Of a stretch of DNA of 64,000 nt, positions 26,259 to 34,845 are shown piece after piece. Position 1 is the first letter of the stretch, and each line of letters starts with the position of its first letter. Under the pieces are notes generated by a model. That model made no database searches. It was not told where the DNA came from and saw nothing but the letters and a program-made list of their open reading frames with translations. The position numbers and the translations under genes were made by a program. This DNA comes from Bacteroidota bacterium (GTDB taxonomy: Bacteria > Bacteroidota > Bacteroidia > Chitinophagales > Chitinophagaceae): the NCBI GenBank assembly GCA_018268085.1, contig JAFDXE010000015.1, positions 1-64,000 of the forward strand. Direction: 5' to 3'.

Positions 26259-29108
26259 ATGTCAGAAATAAACACACCAAGGTTGATGGCTGCGGCCAAG
26301 GAATTCAATATCGGTACTAACACACTGATAGATTTCCTTGTGTCTAAAAATTTCAGTGCAGATGACCTGAAACCCTCCACGAAACTAACGGAACCTATGT
26401 ACCGGGCTTTGCTGGCGGAATTTCAACAGGATAAGGCTGCCAAATTAAAAGCAGAACAAATCGATCTGCCTAAGGGCGCCGGTTCTACTGAAACCAAGAA
26501 GAAAAGAGACGAGGAAGATCTTTCTATTAAAAAGAAAGAAAAAGAAGAGAAAGCCAAAGCCGAAGCGCAGGCTGAAGTAAAACCTGTAGAAGCAGTTCCT
26601 GTAGCAGAACCGGTTAAAGAAGAAGTAAAAGAAGAAAAAGTAGTAAAGGAATCTCCGGCTCCAATCAGCAATATTGAAGTGCCGGAAATTGAAGCGCCGA
26701 AAATCCTTGACAAGATTGACCTGGATTCCATCGATTCTTCTACCCGTCCGAAAAAATCGGCAAAGAAAAAAGAAGAAGCCAAACCGGAAGCAACAGAAAA
26801 AGCTGAACCTGTAAGTGAAGTTGCAGAAACTGCACCTAAAGCAGAAATTCCTGTGGTAAAAGTTCAACCGGAAACGCCTGCAGAAGAAATAGCAGCACCG
26901 CCGGTTATAGAAAATATCCAGGCTGAAAAATTAACAGGACCGAAGATCTTAGGTAAAATAACACTGCCTGTTGATAGTGATACCAGGCCGAAGAAAGAAT
27001 CCGAAGCGGAGAGGCACAAACGTAAAAGAATTCCTATTCAGAAAAAACCGGGAATGGGTGGACAGCCGGGAAACAATACGCCAAACGGCCAGCCGAGAGG
27101 CAACCGTGCCATTCCGGATAACAGGAATCAGAATCGTCCGGGTCAGCAAGGGCAGGGCAACAGGTTCCAGCGTCCGTCAACGGGTGCGCCTGCACGAAGA
27201 GAGGAAAAGGTAATTGATGCCAAAGAGATCCAGGAAAAATTAAAACAAACACAAGCCAAACTCGCAGGAGCGGGTGGAAGAGGCAAAAGCCTAAAAGCAA
27301 AATACCGTAAAGCCAAGAGAGAAGAAATGGCGGAGCAGGCTGATGGCGGCGAAGGCAACAAACTACAGGTTACAGAATTTATTTCTGTAAGCGAACTGGC
27401 AGGTTTGATGGGCGTTAGCTTCGCCGATGTGATCAGCAAGTGTATGAACCTCGGTATCATGGTGTCTATAAACCAGCGTTTAGAGGCCGACGTTATTGAA
27501 CTGGTAGCAAGTGAATTTAATTTTGAAGTTGAATTTATAGGTGTAGATGACGCTGCGGAACTGGAAGTGGAGGAAGAAGCAGATGCAGAAGAGAACCTGC
27601 AGCCAAGAGCGCCGATCGTAACCATCATGGGTCACGTAGATCACGGTAAAACATCATTGCTCGACTATATCCGCAATACCAATGTGATTGCAGGTGAGGC
27701 AGGTGGTATCACCCAGCATATTGGCGCCTACGAGGTTACATTAAAAGACGGAAGGTCGATCACCTTCCTCGATACCCCGGGTCACGAAGCGTTTACGGCT
27801 ATGCGTGCCCGTGGTGCCAAGGTAACTGATATCGCTGTGATCGTGGTAGCTGCCGATGATGCGGTGATGCCACAAACGAAAGAAGCGATTTCACATGCAC
27901 AGGCAGCATCCGTTCCAATGATCTTTGCCATTAATAAAATTGATAAAGATGGTGCCAACCCTGAAAAGATTAAAGAACAACTGGCAAATATGAATATCCT
28001 GGTGGAAAGCTGGGGTGGTAAATTCCAGAGCCAGGAAATAAGTGCGAAAAAAGGGTTGAATGTTGACCTGCTACTGGAAAAAATTCTACTCGAAACAGAT
28101 ATTCTTGAATTAAAAGCGAATCCGGATAAGCACGCTAATGGAACCATCATTGAAGCATCACTCGATAAGGGTCGCGGATATGTGGCAACCGTACTCGTAC
28201 AAAACGGAACACTGGAAGTTGGCGACATGGTGGTATCCGGCCAATACTTTGGTAAGATAAAAGCCATGTATAATGAACGTAACCAACGCATCGACATAGC
28301 GCCGCCCTCAACACCTGTACTGGTGCTTGGATTAAGTGGTGCACCACAGGCAGGTGAAACGTTTAAGGTATATGAAGATGAAAGCGAAGCAAGGTCAGTG
28401 GCCTACAAACGTGGACAGATCCTGCGTGAGCAGGGCATCCGCTCAAGGAAACACATTACACTGGATGAGATCGGTCGCCGATTGGCACTGGGTAACTTTA
28501 AAGAATTAAATGTTATTATCAAAGGAGATGTGGATGGTTCCGTAGATGCATTAAGTGATTCATTACAAAAATTAAGTACGGAAGAAATTGTGGTGAAAGT
28601 GATTCATAAGGCGGTAGGTGCAATCACGGAAAGTGATGTTACGCTGGCTAACGCATCGGATGCCATCATCATCGGTTTCAACGTACGTCCTTCCATTAAA
28701 GCAGCCAAGCTTGCAGAAAATGAAGCGATACAGATCAAGCTGTACTCAATCATCTATAACGCAATCGAAGAAATCAAGAGTGCGATGGAAGGTATGCTTG
28801 AACCAACCGTTGAAGAAAAAATTCTGGGTAACGTGGAGATCAGGGAAACCTACAAATTTGACAAAGCAACCGTTGCCGGATGTTTTGTTCTCGATGGTAA
28901 AATTGCCCGTAATAACAGGATCAGGCTGATCCGCGACGGTATCGTAATCTTTACCGGCGAACTGGCCAGTCTCAAACGTTTCCGCGATGATGCGAAGGAA
29001 GTTACTTCCAGCATGGAATGCGGACTGGTGATCAGGAATTACAACGACATTAAAGTAGGAGATGTGGTGGAAGCATTCGAAGAAGTAGAAGTTAAACGTA
29101 CTTTATAA
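26259..29108 (+). CDS. infB: Translation initiation factor IF-2
   Basis: A 949 aa IF-2. It has an N-terminal IF2_N domain, a long Lys/Glu/Ala/Pro-rich linker (about 70-330) that is low complexity and of no fixed structure, a second IF2-associated segment, then the GTPase. GTPase motifs are GHVDHGKT (G1), GGITQHIG (switch I), DTPGHEAF (G3) and NKID (G4). Domains II to IV follow, ending in [14 protein letters not shown]. It brings initiator tRNA to the 30S subunit. It is the last gene of the operon, followed by a strong terminator. Confidence 0.97.
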   Translation: MSEINTPRLMAAAKEFNIGTNTLIDFLVSKNFSADDLKPSTKLTEPMYRALLAEFQQDKAAKLKAEQIDLPKGAGSTETKKKRDEEDLSIKKKEKEEKAKAEAQAEVKPVEAVPVAEPVKEEVKEEKVVKESPAPISNIEVPEIEAPKILDKIDLDSIDSSTRPKKSAKKKEEAKPEATEKAEPVSEVAETAPKAEIPVVKVQPETPAEEIAAPPVIENIQAEKLTGPKILGKITLPVDSDTRPKKESEAERHKRKRIPIQKKPGMGGQPGNNTPNGQPRGNRAIPDNRNQNRPGQQGQGNRFQRPSTGAPARREEKVIDAKEIQEKLKQTQAKLAGAGGRGKSLKAKYRKAKREEMAEQADGGEGNKLQVTEFISVSELAGLMGVSFADVISKCMNLGIMVSINQRLEADVIELVASEFNFEVEFIGVDDAAELEVEEEADAEENLQPRAPIVTIMGHVDHGKTSLLDYIRNTNVIAGEAGGITQHIGAYEVTLKDGRSITFLDTPGHEAFTAMRARGAKVTDIAVIVVAADDAVMPQTKEAISHAQAASVPMIFAINKIDKDGANPEKIKEQLANMNILVESWGGKFQSQEISAKKGLNVDLLLEKILLETDILELKANPDKHANGTIIEASLDKGRGYVATVLVQNGTLEVGDMVVSGQYFGKIKAMYNERNQRIDIAPPSTPVLVLGLSGAPQAGETFKVYEDESEARSVAYKRGQILREQGIRSRKHITLDEIGRRLALGNFKELNVIIKGDVDGSVDALSDSLQKLSTEEIVVKVIHKAVGAITESDVTLANASDAIIIGFNVRPSIKAAKLAENEAIQIKLYSIIYNAIEEIKSAMEGMLEPTVEEKILGNVEIRETYKFDKATVAGCFVLDGKIARNNRIRLIRDGIVIFTGELASLKRFRDDAKEVTSSMECGLVIRNYNDIKVGDVVEAFEEVEVKRTL

Positions 29109-29119
29109 TCAACAGTATT

Positions 29120-29154
29120 GTGGGTTACATCATTAAAGTGTAACCCACTTTTTT
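29120..29154 (+). terminator. Terminator of rimP-nusA-infB
   Basis: A perfect 9 bp stem, GTGGGTTAC (29120-29128) with GTAACCCAC (29140-29148), is followed by TTTTTT (29149-29154). It lies 11 bp after the infB stop. Confidence 0.9.
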
Positions 29155-29232
29155 ATACCATAGTTGTAGTGAATGCCACTGCAATTTTTTGTTAAATGAA
29201 CTCAGGTAACCAGTGTTGAAAGAATACTGGTT

Positions 29233-29240
29233 TAAATTTG
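29233..29240 (+). promoter_or_regulatory. -7 element of the SurA-like gene
   Basis: TAAATTTG matches TAnnTTTG exactly and lies 26 nt before ATG 29267. A -33 TTTG at good spacing is not obvious. It falls within the longer reading frame that begins at 29213, which argues for the downstream start. Confidence 0.55.
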
Positions 29241-29266
29241 ACGCCTTAATCAGCGCAGGAATTAAT

Positions 29267-30631
29267 ATGATGAAAAATAAAATTTTAATAACTGTATTTT
29301 CCTTCTGTTTTTTTACCGCAGCATTTGCCCAGCCTAAAAAAGTTGTTGCCGATAAAATTGTAGCAGTTGTCGGCAATAAAGTTATCCTGAAAAGTGATAT
29401 TGACAATAGTCTTATAGATATGCAACGACAGGGAGTTGAAATTCCTGAAAATGCAAGATGTTTAACATTGCAGCAAAGTATGGGCATCAAGGCATTGGTA
29501 TTGCAGGCGGAAAAAGATTCAATTCCGGTTACGGATGAAGAAGTAGAAAGCGAAATTGATAACCAGGTAAGGTATTTTATCAGCCAGTACGGCTCAAAAG
29601 ATGAACTGGAAAGAGTGGCTGGTAAATCGGTGTACCAATTGAAAGAAGATTTTAAAGAAGGATTCCGTGATCGCAAACTTGCTGCAGCAATGCGTAGCAA
29701 AATTGTTGATGATGTAAAGATCACACCGAATGAAGTGAAAATGTATTTTGAAAGAATACCTGCAGATAGTTTGCCGTTGTACGAGAGTGAAGTGGAAGTA
29801 GGACAAATTGTTGTGTATCCAAAAGCGAGCCGTGAGGCTGAGGAATATTGTATTGAACAATTGAATGAATATAAAAAGCAGGCCGAAGCCGGTAAAGATT
29901 TTGGCCAGATTGCTTCAATGAACACTGAAGATCCGGGAAGTAAGGCTACGGGTGGCCGTTATGAGATCAACCGTACACAGAGAGATCTCGACCAGGCCTG
30001 GTTATCCAAAGCATTTGCCCTTAAAGAAGGACAGATCTCCAGCCCTTTTAAATCTAAATTCGGTTATCATATTATTAAAATGGAAAGCCGGGCAGGTGAT
30101 GATGCTGTAGTAAGGCATATCTTAAAAATACCACAGGTTACACAGTTTGAAATAAAGGATGGCTTACAACGTATGGATTCTGTTCGTTCAAAACTCATAG
30201 CCGGTACCATCGATTTCGGAACAGCAGTTATGCGTTACAGTGATGATGAAGCCAGCAAATTCACCGGCGGCATGATACAGGGCCCCAATGGAAATTTTTT
30301 AACCATTGATCAACTGGATAAGGAAATTGTTGCAAGAATGAGGGATCTGAAAGTGGGAGAGTTTTCCCAACCGGTTTCATACACCGACGAACGGGGCAGG
30401 CAGGCAGTTCGGATTATTTATTTAAAATCACAGTCGCAGCCGCACCGTGAAAACCTGAAAGATGATTACGATAAAGTAGCACAGCGGGCACTGGAAGAAA
30501 AGAAAGAAGCAGCATTGGATAAATGGTTTGATGATCATATTAAAACCTATTTTATCAAAATAGATCCGGAGTATAAATCCTGTGATGTGTTGAAGAAATG
30601 GGAAGGTGCTACGGTTTCGGGTTCGCATTGA
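29267..30631 (+). CDS. SurA/PpiC-type periplasmic peptidylprolyl isomerase
   Basis: The 454 aa protein starting at ATG 29267 (or 29270) has a signal peptide ending near FAQ. A SurA-like N-terminal domain follows (VADKIVAVVGNKVILKSDIDNSLIDM), then two parvulin domains (about 165-275, with GQIVVYPKASREAEEY, FGYHIIKMESR, and a second of lower conservation) and a C-terminal helix region. It would assist outer-membrane protein folding in the periplasm. The in-frame extension to 29213 would bury the signal peptide and overlaps the promoter, so it is rejected. Confidence 0.9.
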   Translation: MMKNKILITVFSFCFFTAAFAQPKKVVADKIVAVVGNKVILKSDIDNSLIDMQRQGVEIPENARCLTLQQSMGIKALVLQAEKDSIPVTDEEVESEIDNQVRYFISQYGSKDELERVAGKSVYQLKEDFKEGFRDRKLAAAMRSKIVDDVKITPNEVKMYFERIPADSLPLYESEVEVGQIVVYPKASREAEEYCIEQLNEYKKQAEAGKDFGQIASMNTEDPGSKATGGRYEINRTQRDLDQAWLSKAFALKEGQISSPFKSKFGYHIIKMESRAGDDAVVRHILKIPQVTQFEIKDGLQRMDSVRSKLIAGTIDFGTAVMRYSDDEASKFTGGMIQGPNGNFLTIDQLDKEIVARMRDLKVGEFSQPVSYTDERGRQAVRIIYLKSQSQPHRENLKDDYDKVAQRALEEKKEAALDKWFDDHIKTYFIKIDPEYKSCDVLKKWEGATVSGSH

Positions 30632-30653
30632 GTTGAAATAATAAATATATCAG

Positions 30654-30681
30654 GCGGATGATGAAAATCATCCGCTTTTTT
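30654..30681 (+). terminator. Terminator after the SurA-like gene
   Basis: A 9 bp perfect stem, GCGGATGAT (30654-30662) with ATCATCCGC (30667-30675) and loop GAAA, is followed by TTTTTT. GNRA-type loop and T run make it a strong intrinsic terminator. Confidence 0.9.
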
Positions 30682-30840
30682 ATTTAATAGCATGCCTGCC
30701 AATAAACAAAACCCCAAGCTGTGCCAGGTTTAAATTAATGCTGTGTGTAACTTTCTGTATTTGAATCTTCGGCATAAAAGTATAAGTAGTTGGCGTTTAC
30801 CCTATTGATTGGCACCACAATCAACTGCGCTTAATTTCAA

Positions 30841-30848
30841 TACCTTTG
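30841..30848 (+). promoter_or_regulatory. -7 element of hflX
   Basis: TACCTTTG matches TAnnTTTG exactly and ends 15 nt before ATG 30864, giving a leader of about 9 nt. No perfect -33 element is seen. Confidence 0.55.
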
Positions 30849-30863
30849 CAGTAACCTAACAAC

Positions 30864-32057
30864 ATGATAGAAAAAAAAATCTCGACGGTAATTGAAGAAA
30901 ATGCAGTGCTCATTGGGATCATACAAAAAGACCAGACAGAGCAGCAGGTAAACGAGTACATGGATGAATTGCAGTTCCTGGCTGAAACAGCAGGTGTAAC
31001 ATCCGTGAAGCGGTTTACCCAGAAAATGGCGCACCCCGACAGCCGCACTTTTGTGGGAAAAGGAAAACTTGAAGAGATCAAAAACTTTATCCAGTTCAAA
31101 GGAAATATTACGCTTGTAATTTTTGATGATGAACTCACTGGTTCACAGATATTGAATATTGAAAAGGAACTCAATACCCGAACAGTAGACCGCAGCGATT
31201 TAATCCTCGACATATTTGCCAGCAGGGCCAAAACCGCACAAGCCAAAACGCAGGTAGAATTGGCGCAATATCAGTATATCTTACCTCGCTTAAAAGGAAT
31301 GTGGAAGCATTTGGAACGACAGGGTGGCGGCGTGGGAACAAGGGGCCCGGGCGAAACGGAAATTGAAACTGATCGCCGTATCGTAAAAGATAAAATAACG
31401 TTGTTGCGTAAACGCCTGGCGGAAATAGACAAGCAATCATTTACACAAAGAAAAGAACGCGGCGAATTCATACGGGTAGCATTGGTGGGTTATACCAACG
31501 TAGGAAAATCTACCCTGATGAATGTGTTGAGTAAGAGTGAGGTGTTTGCAGAAAATAAATTGTTCGCCACGCTGGATACAACCACCCGTAAGGTTGTATT
31601 TGGTCAAACACCTTTTTTGCTAAGTGATACGGTAGGATTTATCCGGAAGTTACCGCATCACCTGGTGGAGAGTTTTAAAAGTACACTGGATGAAGTACGA
31701 GAGGCGGATATTTTGTTACACGTGGTAGATATCTCTCATCCAAAATATGAAGAACAGTTAACGGTAGTAAACAAAACCCTGGCAGACCTGGGCTGCGCCG
31801 AAAAGCCTACCATTACCATTTTTAATAAGATGGATAAATATGCGGAGGAAGTATTTGACCAGTGGCTGGAAGATGAAGTGAAAGAAAATATTTTAAAAGA
31901 ATTGAAGGATCGCTGGCAGGAAGAAACGAAGGGTAATTGTGTGTTTGTATCGGCTACGGAACGAACCAACCTGGATGGGTTGCGGCAAACGATATTGAAT
32001 AAAGTGAGAGATATGTACCAGATTCGGTATCCATATAAAGCGGAGTACTTTTATTGA
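30864..32057 (+). CDS. hflX: Ribosome-associated GTPase HflX
   Basis: A 397 aa HflX. It has an N-terminal nucleotide-binding domain, the HflX signature GTRGPGETEIETDRR, a helical linker, then the TRAFAC GTPase domain with G1 GYTNVGKST, G3 DTVGF and G4 NKMD. HflX splits stalled or hibernating 70S ribosomes under stress. Length is normal. It stands alone between its own promoter and the Rieske gene. The 260 bp after it show only the downstream promoter and no clear terminator. Confidence 0.95.
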   Translation: MIEKKISTVIEENAVLIGIIQKDQTEQQVNEYMDELQFLAETAGVTSVKRFTQKMAHPDSRTFVGKGKLEEIKNFIQFKGNITLVIFDDELTGSQILNIEKELNTRTVDRSDLILDIFASRAKTAQAKTQVELAQYQYILPRLKGMWKHLERQGGGVGTRGPGETEIETDRRIVKDKITLLRKRLAEIDKQSFTQRKERGEFIRVALVGYTNVGKSTLMNVLSKSEVFAENKLFATLDTTTRKVVFGQTPFLLSDTVGFIRKLPHHLVESFKSTLDEVREADILLHVVDISHPKYEEQLTVVNKTLADLGCAEKPTITIFNKMDKYAEEVFDQWLEDEVKENILKELKDRWQEETKGNCVFVSATERTNLDGLRQTILNKVRDMYQIRYPYKAEYFY

Positions 32058-32274
32058 TTTTTTGCGAAGGCGGAATAAGGTTTATGGTATTGATGAATAC
32101 TTTATTTACATGCTTAATATTTCTTAGCGACTTAAATTATTAGGTGAAAAATAGTAGGAACGCTAATGAAGTTGATGAAGGGTATGAGCGCTGTTTTGAT
32201 TTTTCCTGCCCTCGCACTTTTTTGGCAAAAATGAACCGTGTTCATCCTGTAACTCCACCTGATCCGTGTTCCTT

Positions 32275-32282
32275 TACATTTG
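32275..32282 (+). promoter_or_regulatory. -7 element of the Rieske gene
   Basis: TACATTTG matches TAnnTTTG exactly. It overlaps the TTG codon at 32280 that would begin the longest reading frame, so translation must start further down. Confidence 0.55.
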
Positions 32283-32318
32283 TATTTTGGAAATTATCAT
32301 ATTATAACCCCAATTCCA

Positions 32319-32681
32319 TTGTCGCAACAAAAACAATATAGCTGGCATAAAATTGCCGATACCGTTATGGAATTGCCTTTCGCAGCTAATGGCCTCTTCG
32401 AAACGGAGGTAGATGGCAAGAAAATCTGTGTTAGCCTGCACAACGAGACGTTGCATGCCTGTGCCGCCAAATGCCCGCATGCCAGTGGTGCACTAGCCAG
32501 TGGCCATATTGATGCAATGGGAAATATTGTTTGTCCCCTGCACCGCTACAAATTCAGCCTGCAAACGGGGCGCAATGTAACCGGTGAGGGATATTATTTA
32601 AAAACCTACCCGGTAGAAACCCGTGCCGATGGTATCTATATTGGCCTGGAGAAAAGCGGGATGTTTGGCTGGTTAAAATAG
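32319..32681 (+). CDS. Rieske [2Fe-2S] ferredoxin-like protein
   Basis: A Rieske domain protein of about 120 aa. The two cluster motifs are C-P-H (KCPHASGALASG) and C-P-L-H (VCPLHRYKF), giving the Cys-x-His and Cys-x-x-His ligands of a 2Fe-2S centre. It resembles the small NirD/dioxygenase-type ferredoxins that pass electrons to a partner enzyme; no oxygenase or reductase is nearby, so the partner is unknown. The start is uncertain: the promoter at 32275-32282 excludes TTG 32280, and the next in-frame start is TTG 32319. An alternative later ATG would truncate the domain. Confidence 0.8.
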   Translation: MSQQKQYSWHKIADTVMELPFAANGLFETEVDGKKICVSLHNETLHACAAKCPHASGALASGHIDAMGNIVCPLHRYKFSLQTGRNVTGEGYYLKTYPVETRADGIYIGLEKSGMFGWLK

Positions 32682-32716
32682 TTTTCAATATTTTTTCATC
32701 AACAATTAAAAACCCC

Positions 32717-32724
32717 TATTTTTG
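32717..32724 (+). promoter_or_regulatory. -7 element of tRNA-Asn
   Basis: TATTTTTG matches TAnnTTTG exactly, 28 nt before the tRNA 5' end. No TTTG is found at the -33 distance. Confidence 0.5.
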
Positions 32725-32752
32725 CCCTCCCAAAGCCGAAAGGCGGATGTAT

Positions 32753-32826
32753 TCCTCCTTAGCTCAGTTGGTTAGAGCATCTGACTGTTAATCAGAGGGT
32801 CGCTGGTTCAAGTCCAGCAGGGGGAG
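32753..32826 (+). tRNA. tRNA-Asn (GTT)
   Basis: A complete cloverleaf: acceptor TCCTCCT pairing AGGGGGA with G-T pairs, D arm with GTTGGTT, anticodon loop CTGTTAA giving GTT (32787-32789), T arm GCTGG-TTCAAGT-CCAGC, and discriminator G. CCA is not encoded. Everything to its right looks accessory, so its 3' end is the likely island integration site. Confidence 0.96.
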
Positions 32827-32836
32827 CTTAAAAATC

Positions 32837-32868
32837 AAAGCGTTACGAGTTAAACCGTGACGCTTTTT
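32837..32868 (+). terminator. Terminator of tRNA-Asn
   Basis: An 11 bp stem with one G-T pair (32837-32847 with 32856-32866) and an 8 nt loop, ending in TTTTT. It lies 10 nt after the tRNA. Confidence 0.85.
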
Positions 32869-32873
32869 ATTGA

Positions 32874-32902
32874 TGTGACCTCAAATGTGACCTTAGGTCA
32901 CA
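32874..32902. repeat. TGTGACCT repeats and palindrome next to tRNA-Asn
   Basis: TGTGACCT occurs at 32874-32881 and 32886-32893, and its inverse AGGTCACA at 32895-32902, so the last two form a palindrome with a 1 nt centre. The spacing between direct copies is 12 bp. Short direct and inverted repeats beside a tRNA 3' end look like arm-type binding sites of a tyrosine integrase. No integrase gene is within the window, so this is inference. Confidence 0.5.
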
Positions 32903-33000
32903 ACAACATCAGAAAGCCCACAATTAGTAAGAGAAAAGAAAAGATAGAGTGGTGAGAACAGAAACCTGTATCATCGGCTTCGCTTTACTTGGAGAGTTAC

Positions 33001-33189
33001 TTATCGTAACTGCCGGGTAACAACTTCAAATTGTAAACCCATGTACTGGCAGAACTCCTCAATACTAACAACCTGGTGTTGTTCTTTATTGAAATGCTCC
33101 TTGATCTTTCGGATAAGATTCCTGCCATACCTTTCGCTTCTGCCTGTGATTATCTGAATGTCTTTCGGATAAATACAGAGTCTGTTCAT
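33001..33189 (-). CDS. Small conserved protein, possible DNA-binding
   Basis: A 62 aa basic protein (MNRLCIYPKDIQIITGRSER and onwards) with a predicted helix, a Gly-Arg turn (ERYGRNLIRKIKEHF) and a C-terminal helical part with VSIEEFCQYMGL. The order helix-turn-helix with basic residues suggests DNA binding, but no named family is certain. Its reading is consistent with similar small proteins on Bacteroidota islands. A 9 bp inverted repeat lies 25 bp upstream of its start, possibly its own operator. Confidence 0.6.
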   Translation of the reverse strand: MNRLCIYPKDIQIITGRSERYGRNLIRKIKEHFNKEQHQVVSIEEFCQYMGLQFEVVTRQLR

Positions 33190-33213
33190 TATTCAAATAG
33201 CTATTTCATACAC

Positions 33214-33247
33214 TATCCATACTTCGGCTATGCCTTTGGTATGGATA
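33214..33247 (-). promoter_or_regulatory. Inverted repeat upstream of the 62 aa gene
   Basis: TATCCATAC (33214-33222) and GTATGGATA (33239-33247) form a perfect 9 bp inverted repeat around a 16 nt centre that itself holds GGC-TAT-GCC. It lies between two divergent genes. It may be an operator or a transcript hairpin. Confidence 0.5.
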
Positions 33248-33336
33248 TGACTACTCAAAAATACATCAATTTTGAGAGAGGATAAACGGTGTTCTTTGGA
33301 ATAATACGGCATTATCGGAACGGATGACTTCTCACA

Positions 33337-33368
33337 TTTGTAAAGGCTTTGCAGCGGTTATAATTTTG
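33337..33368 (+). promoter_or_regulatory. Promoter of the 251 aa gene
   Basis: TTTG (33337-33340), a 20 nt spacer and TAATTTTG (33361-33368), matching the same layout as the rimP promoter. The predicted leader before ATG 33429 is about 54 nt. Confidence 0.75.
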
Positions 33369-33428
33369 GTTTTGATAGCTGATAAAACAGCAAAACAAAA
33401 CAGTATCTAACCCTTTAAATTTTATACA

Positions 33429-34184
33429 ATGGCAAAGCAGAAAGGTATTATTAAGCTGGATGGAACAATTGGTGGCATCACTTTTTATAAGTCTCAAGAC
33501 GGCTATTTAGCCAGGGAGAAAGGTGGTGTATCTGCCGAAAAAATTGCAAACGATCCGGCGTTTCAAAGGACCCGTGAGAACGGTGAAGAATTTGGAAGGG
33601 CTGGTAAAGCCGGTAAACTGTTGCGTAATGCAATCCGTGCAATGTTGCAAAACGCATCTGACAGCAGGATGGTCAGCCGTCTTACTCAGAAAATGGTTGA
33701 AGTTGTCCAGGCTGATGCAACCAATCCCCGTGGACAGAGAAATGTGATTGACGGTGAAGCAGAATTGCTCCAGGGATTTGAGTTCAACATCAGTGGCAAA
33801 TTAGGAACTACTCTGTATGCTCCTTACACTTCCACTATTGACCGGGTAGCCGGAACATTGGAAGCAAATATTCCATCGTTTGTTCCACTGAACATGATTG
33901 CAGCTCCGGGAGGTACAACACATTTCAAAGTTGTTTCTGCTGGTGCAGAGATTGATTTTGAAAATGAAACTTTCGTAATGGATTCAAACGCTTCTGCAAT
34001 TCTGCCCTGGGACGCTACTGCAACTGCAGTTTTGACCCTGACCAATACCGTTACTGCCAACAGTACAAAGCCGCTGTTTCTGGCCCTTGGTATTGAGTTT
34101 TACCAGGAAGTCAATGGTCAGATGTATCCGCTTAAAAACGGTGCATATAATGCCCTGGCTTTGGTAAAAGTAAGCGGATCATAA
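33429..34184 (+). CDS. Conserved Bacteroidota protein of unknown function
   Basis: A 251 aa protein beginning MAKQKGIIKLDGTIGGITFY. The N-terminal half (about 1-110) is basic, Gly-rich and helical (RTRENGEEFGRAGKAGKLLRNAIR). The C-terminal half (about 115-251) is a beta-rich domain with alternating Thr/Ala/Val strands. There is no signal peptide or membrane helix. Proteins starting with this motif are familiar from many Bacteroidota genomes but I know of no assigned function. It has its own strong promoter and terminator, so it is a single-gene unit that should be well expressed. Confidence 0.85.
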   Translation: MAKQKGIIKLDGTIGGITFYKSQDGYLAREKGGVSAEKIANDPAFQRTRENGEEFGRAGKAGKLLRNAIRAMLQNASDSRMVSRLTQKMVEVVQADATNPRGQRNVIDGEAELLQGFEFNISGKLGTTLYAPYTSTIDRVAGTLEANIPSFVPLNMIAAPGGTTHFKVVSAGAEIDFENETFVMDSNASAILPWDATATAVLTLTNTVTANSTKPLFLALGIEFYQEVNGQMYPLKNGAYNALALVKVSGS

Positions 34185-34219
34185 GGTTTCAAAATAGTTC
34201 AATCTTCAGTTCAAAAAAT

Positions 34220-34245
34220 AGCCCTGCCGGAAGGCGGGGCTTTTT
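34220..34245 (+). terminator. Terminator after the 251 aa gene
   Basis: A 9 bp stem with one G-T pair (34220-34228 with 34233-34241), loop GGAA, followed by TTTTT. A-rich sequence before it lets it also end the minus-strand DUF6876 pseudogene transcript. Confidence 0.88.
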
Positions 34246-34248
34246 CAT

Positions 34249-34599
34249 TTAGTATTCACTCGGCAACATCAAACATCCATCCACTAACCAGATTGTAGCA
34301 AGATCATAAGGAAAATCACTGAATAAAATTTCCTGACCTGTTACCTTGTTGTGGTTCCCATCAGTGGCAAGAATAGAAAACTCGTTTTCTTTAACCCGCT
34401 TTAGATCCCATACCTAAAACGGCTCTTTCTTTACCTGTTTCTGGCATTGGTGACTGACAATTAAATCAATCAGCCAGTAAGCCTGGCATCCCTCTGCCAG
34501 GTCTTTAACTCCATCAGTATAAATCAAACCAGAAAGATTGTGTCGGTAAATGTTTTCCGAACCGTTGTGAGAACCGAAAAAGTGATTTGCATTTTTCAT
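34249..34599 (-). pseudogene. DUF6876-family gene with an in-frame stop
   Basis: The reading frame from ATG 34599 gives 61 codons (with SGLIYTDGVKDLAEGC and AYWLIDLIVSHQ, the DUF6876 signature), then TAG at 34416-34414. The same frame stays open after the stop for another 54 codons: VWDLKRVKENEFSILAT, then TDG, FPYDLATIWLVDGCLMLPSEY, the usual family C-terminus, ending TAA at 34251-34249. Intact relatives read Phe-Gln-Val-Trp at this point, so one CAG to TAG change explains the break. DUF6876 genes are common on Bacteroidota mobile elements. Function is unknown. Confidence 0.8.
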
Positions 34600-34668
34600 C
34601 TTAATAAAATTTAATTTTTAAAAGAAAAAAGAGAAAAAAAGAAAGCACTCACATCAGGCGGCGTGGCT

Positions 34669-34746
34669 AAAAAAACAAGGAGGAACGGAATAAATGATGG
34701 CATTGTGCGGCTGGGCTGTGTTTATGCCGTAGTTCCTTGTTTTTTT
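34669..34746 (+). repeat. Structured repeat R1 (long hairpin, apical motif conserved with R2)
   Basis: A 13 bp perfect outer stem (34669-34681 with 34734-34746) encloses an inner stem ACGG-A-ATAAA (34685-34694) with TTTAT-G-CCGT (34721-34730), and an apical loop of 26 nt containing GATGGC, TTGTG and TGGG. The same inner stem and loop words recur in R2 at 36661-36729, but the outer stem has a different sequence that still pairs. It lies before the 213 aa gene, outside any credible gene. Confidence 0.8.
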
Positions 34747-34845
34747 AAATACAAGGGTTTGTGCAAGCCGCCTAACTTGCTGCACTTTTTTTGATTCTTT
34801 ATTCAGGCAGTTGAATAAGAATTGTTGTATTTTTTAATTAAAAAA

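Noticed and set aside
29125..29925. 266 aa open frame on the minus strand
   Set aside because: It lies opposite the SurA-like gene, which has a signal peptide and parvulin domains; the minus-strand product is Ser/Leu-rich with no family resemblance.
32064..32087. CGGAATAA followed by TTTATGG, resembling the core of R1/R2
   Set aside because: The arms are too close to form the loop, the CCGT arm is missing and no outer stem is present, so it is a chance match.
32144..32341. 65 aa plus-strand frame before the Rieske gene
   Set aside because: It runs across the Rieske promoter and has no recognisable domain; the Rieske gene in another frame is convincing.
34761..34785. GTGCA and TGCAC half-sites like the WYL-type palindrome
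   Set aside because: The spacer is 15 nt instead of the spacing seen in both good copies, and the ATAA flank is absent.
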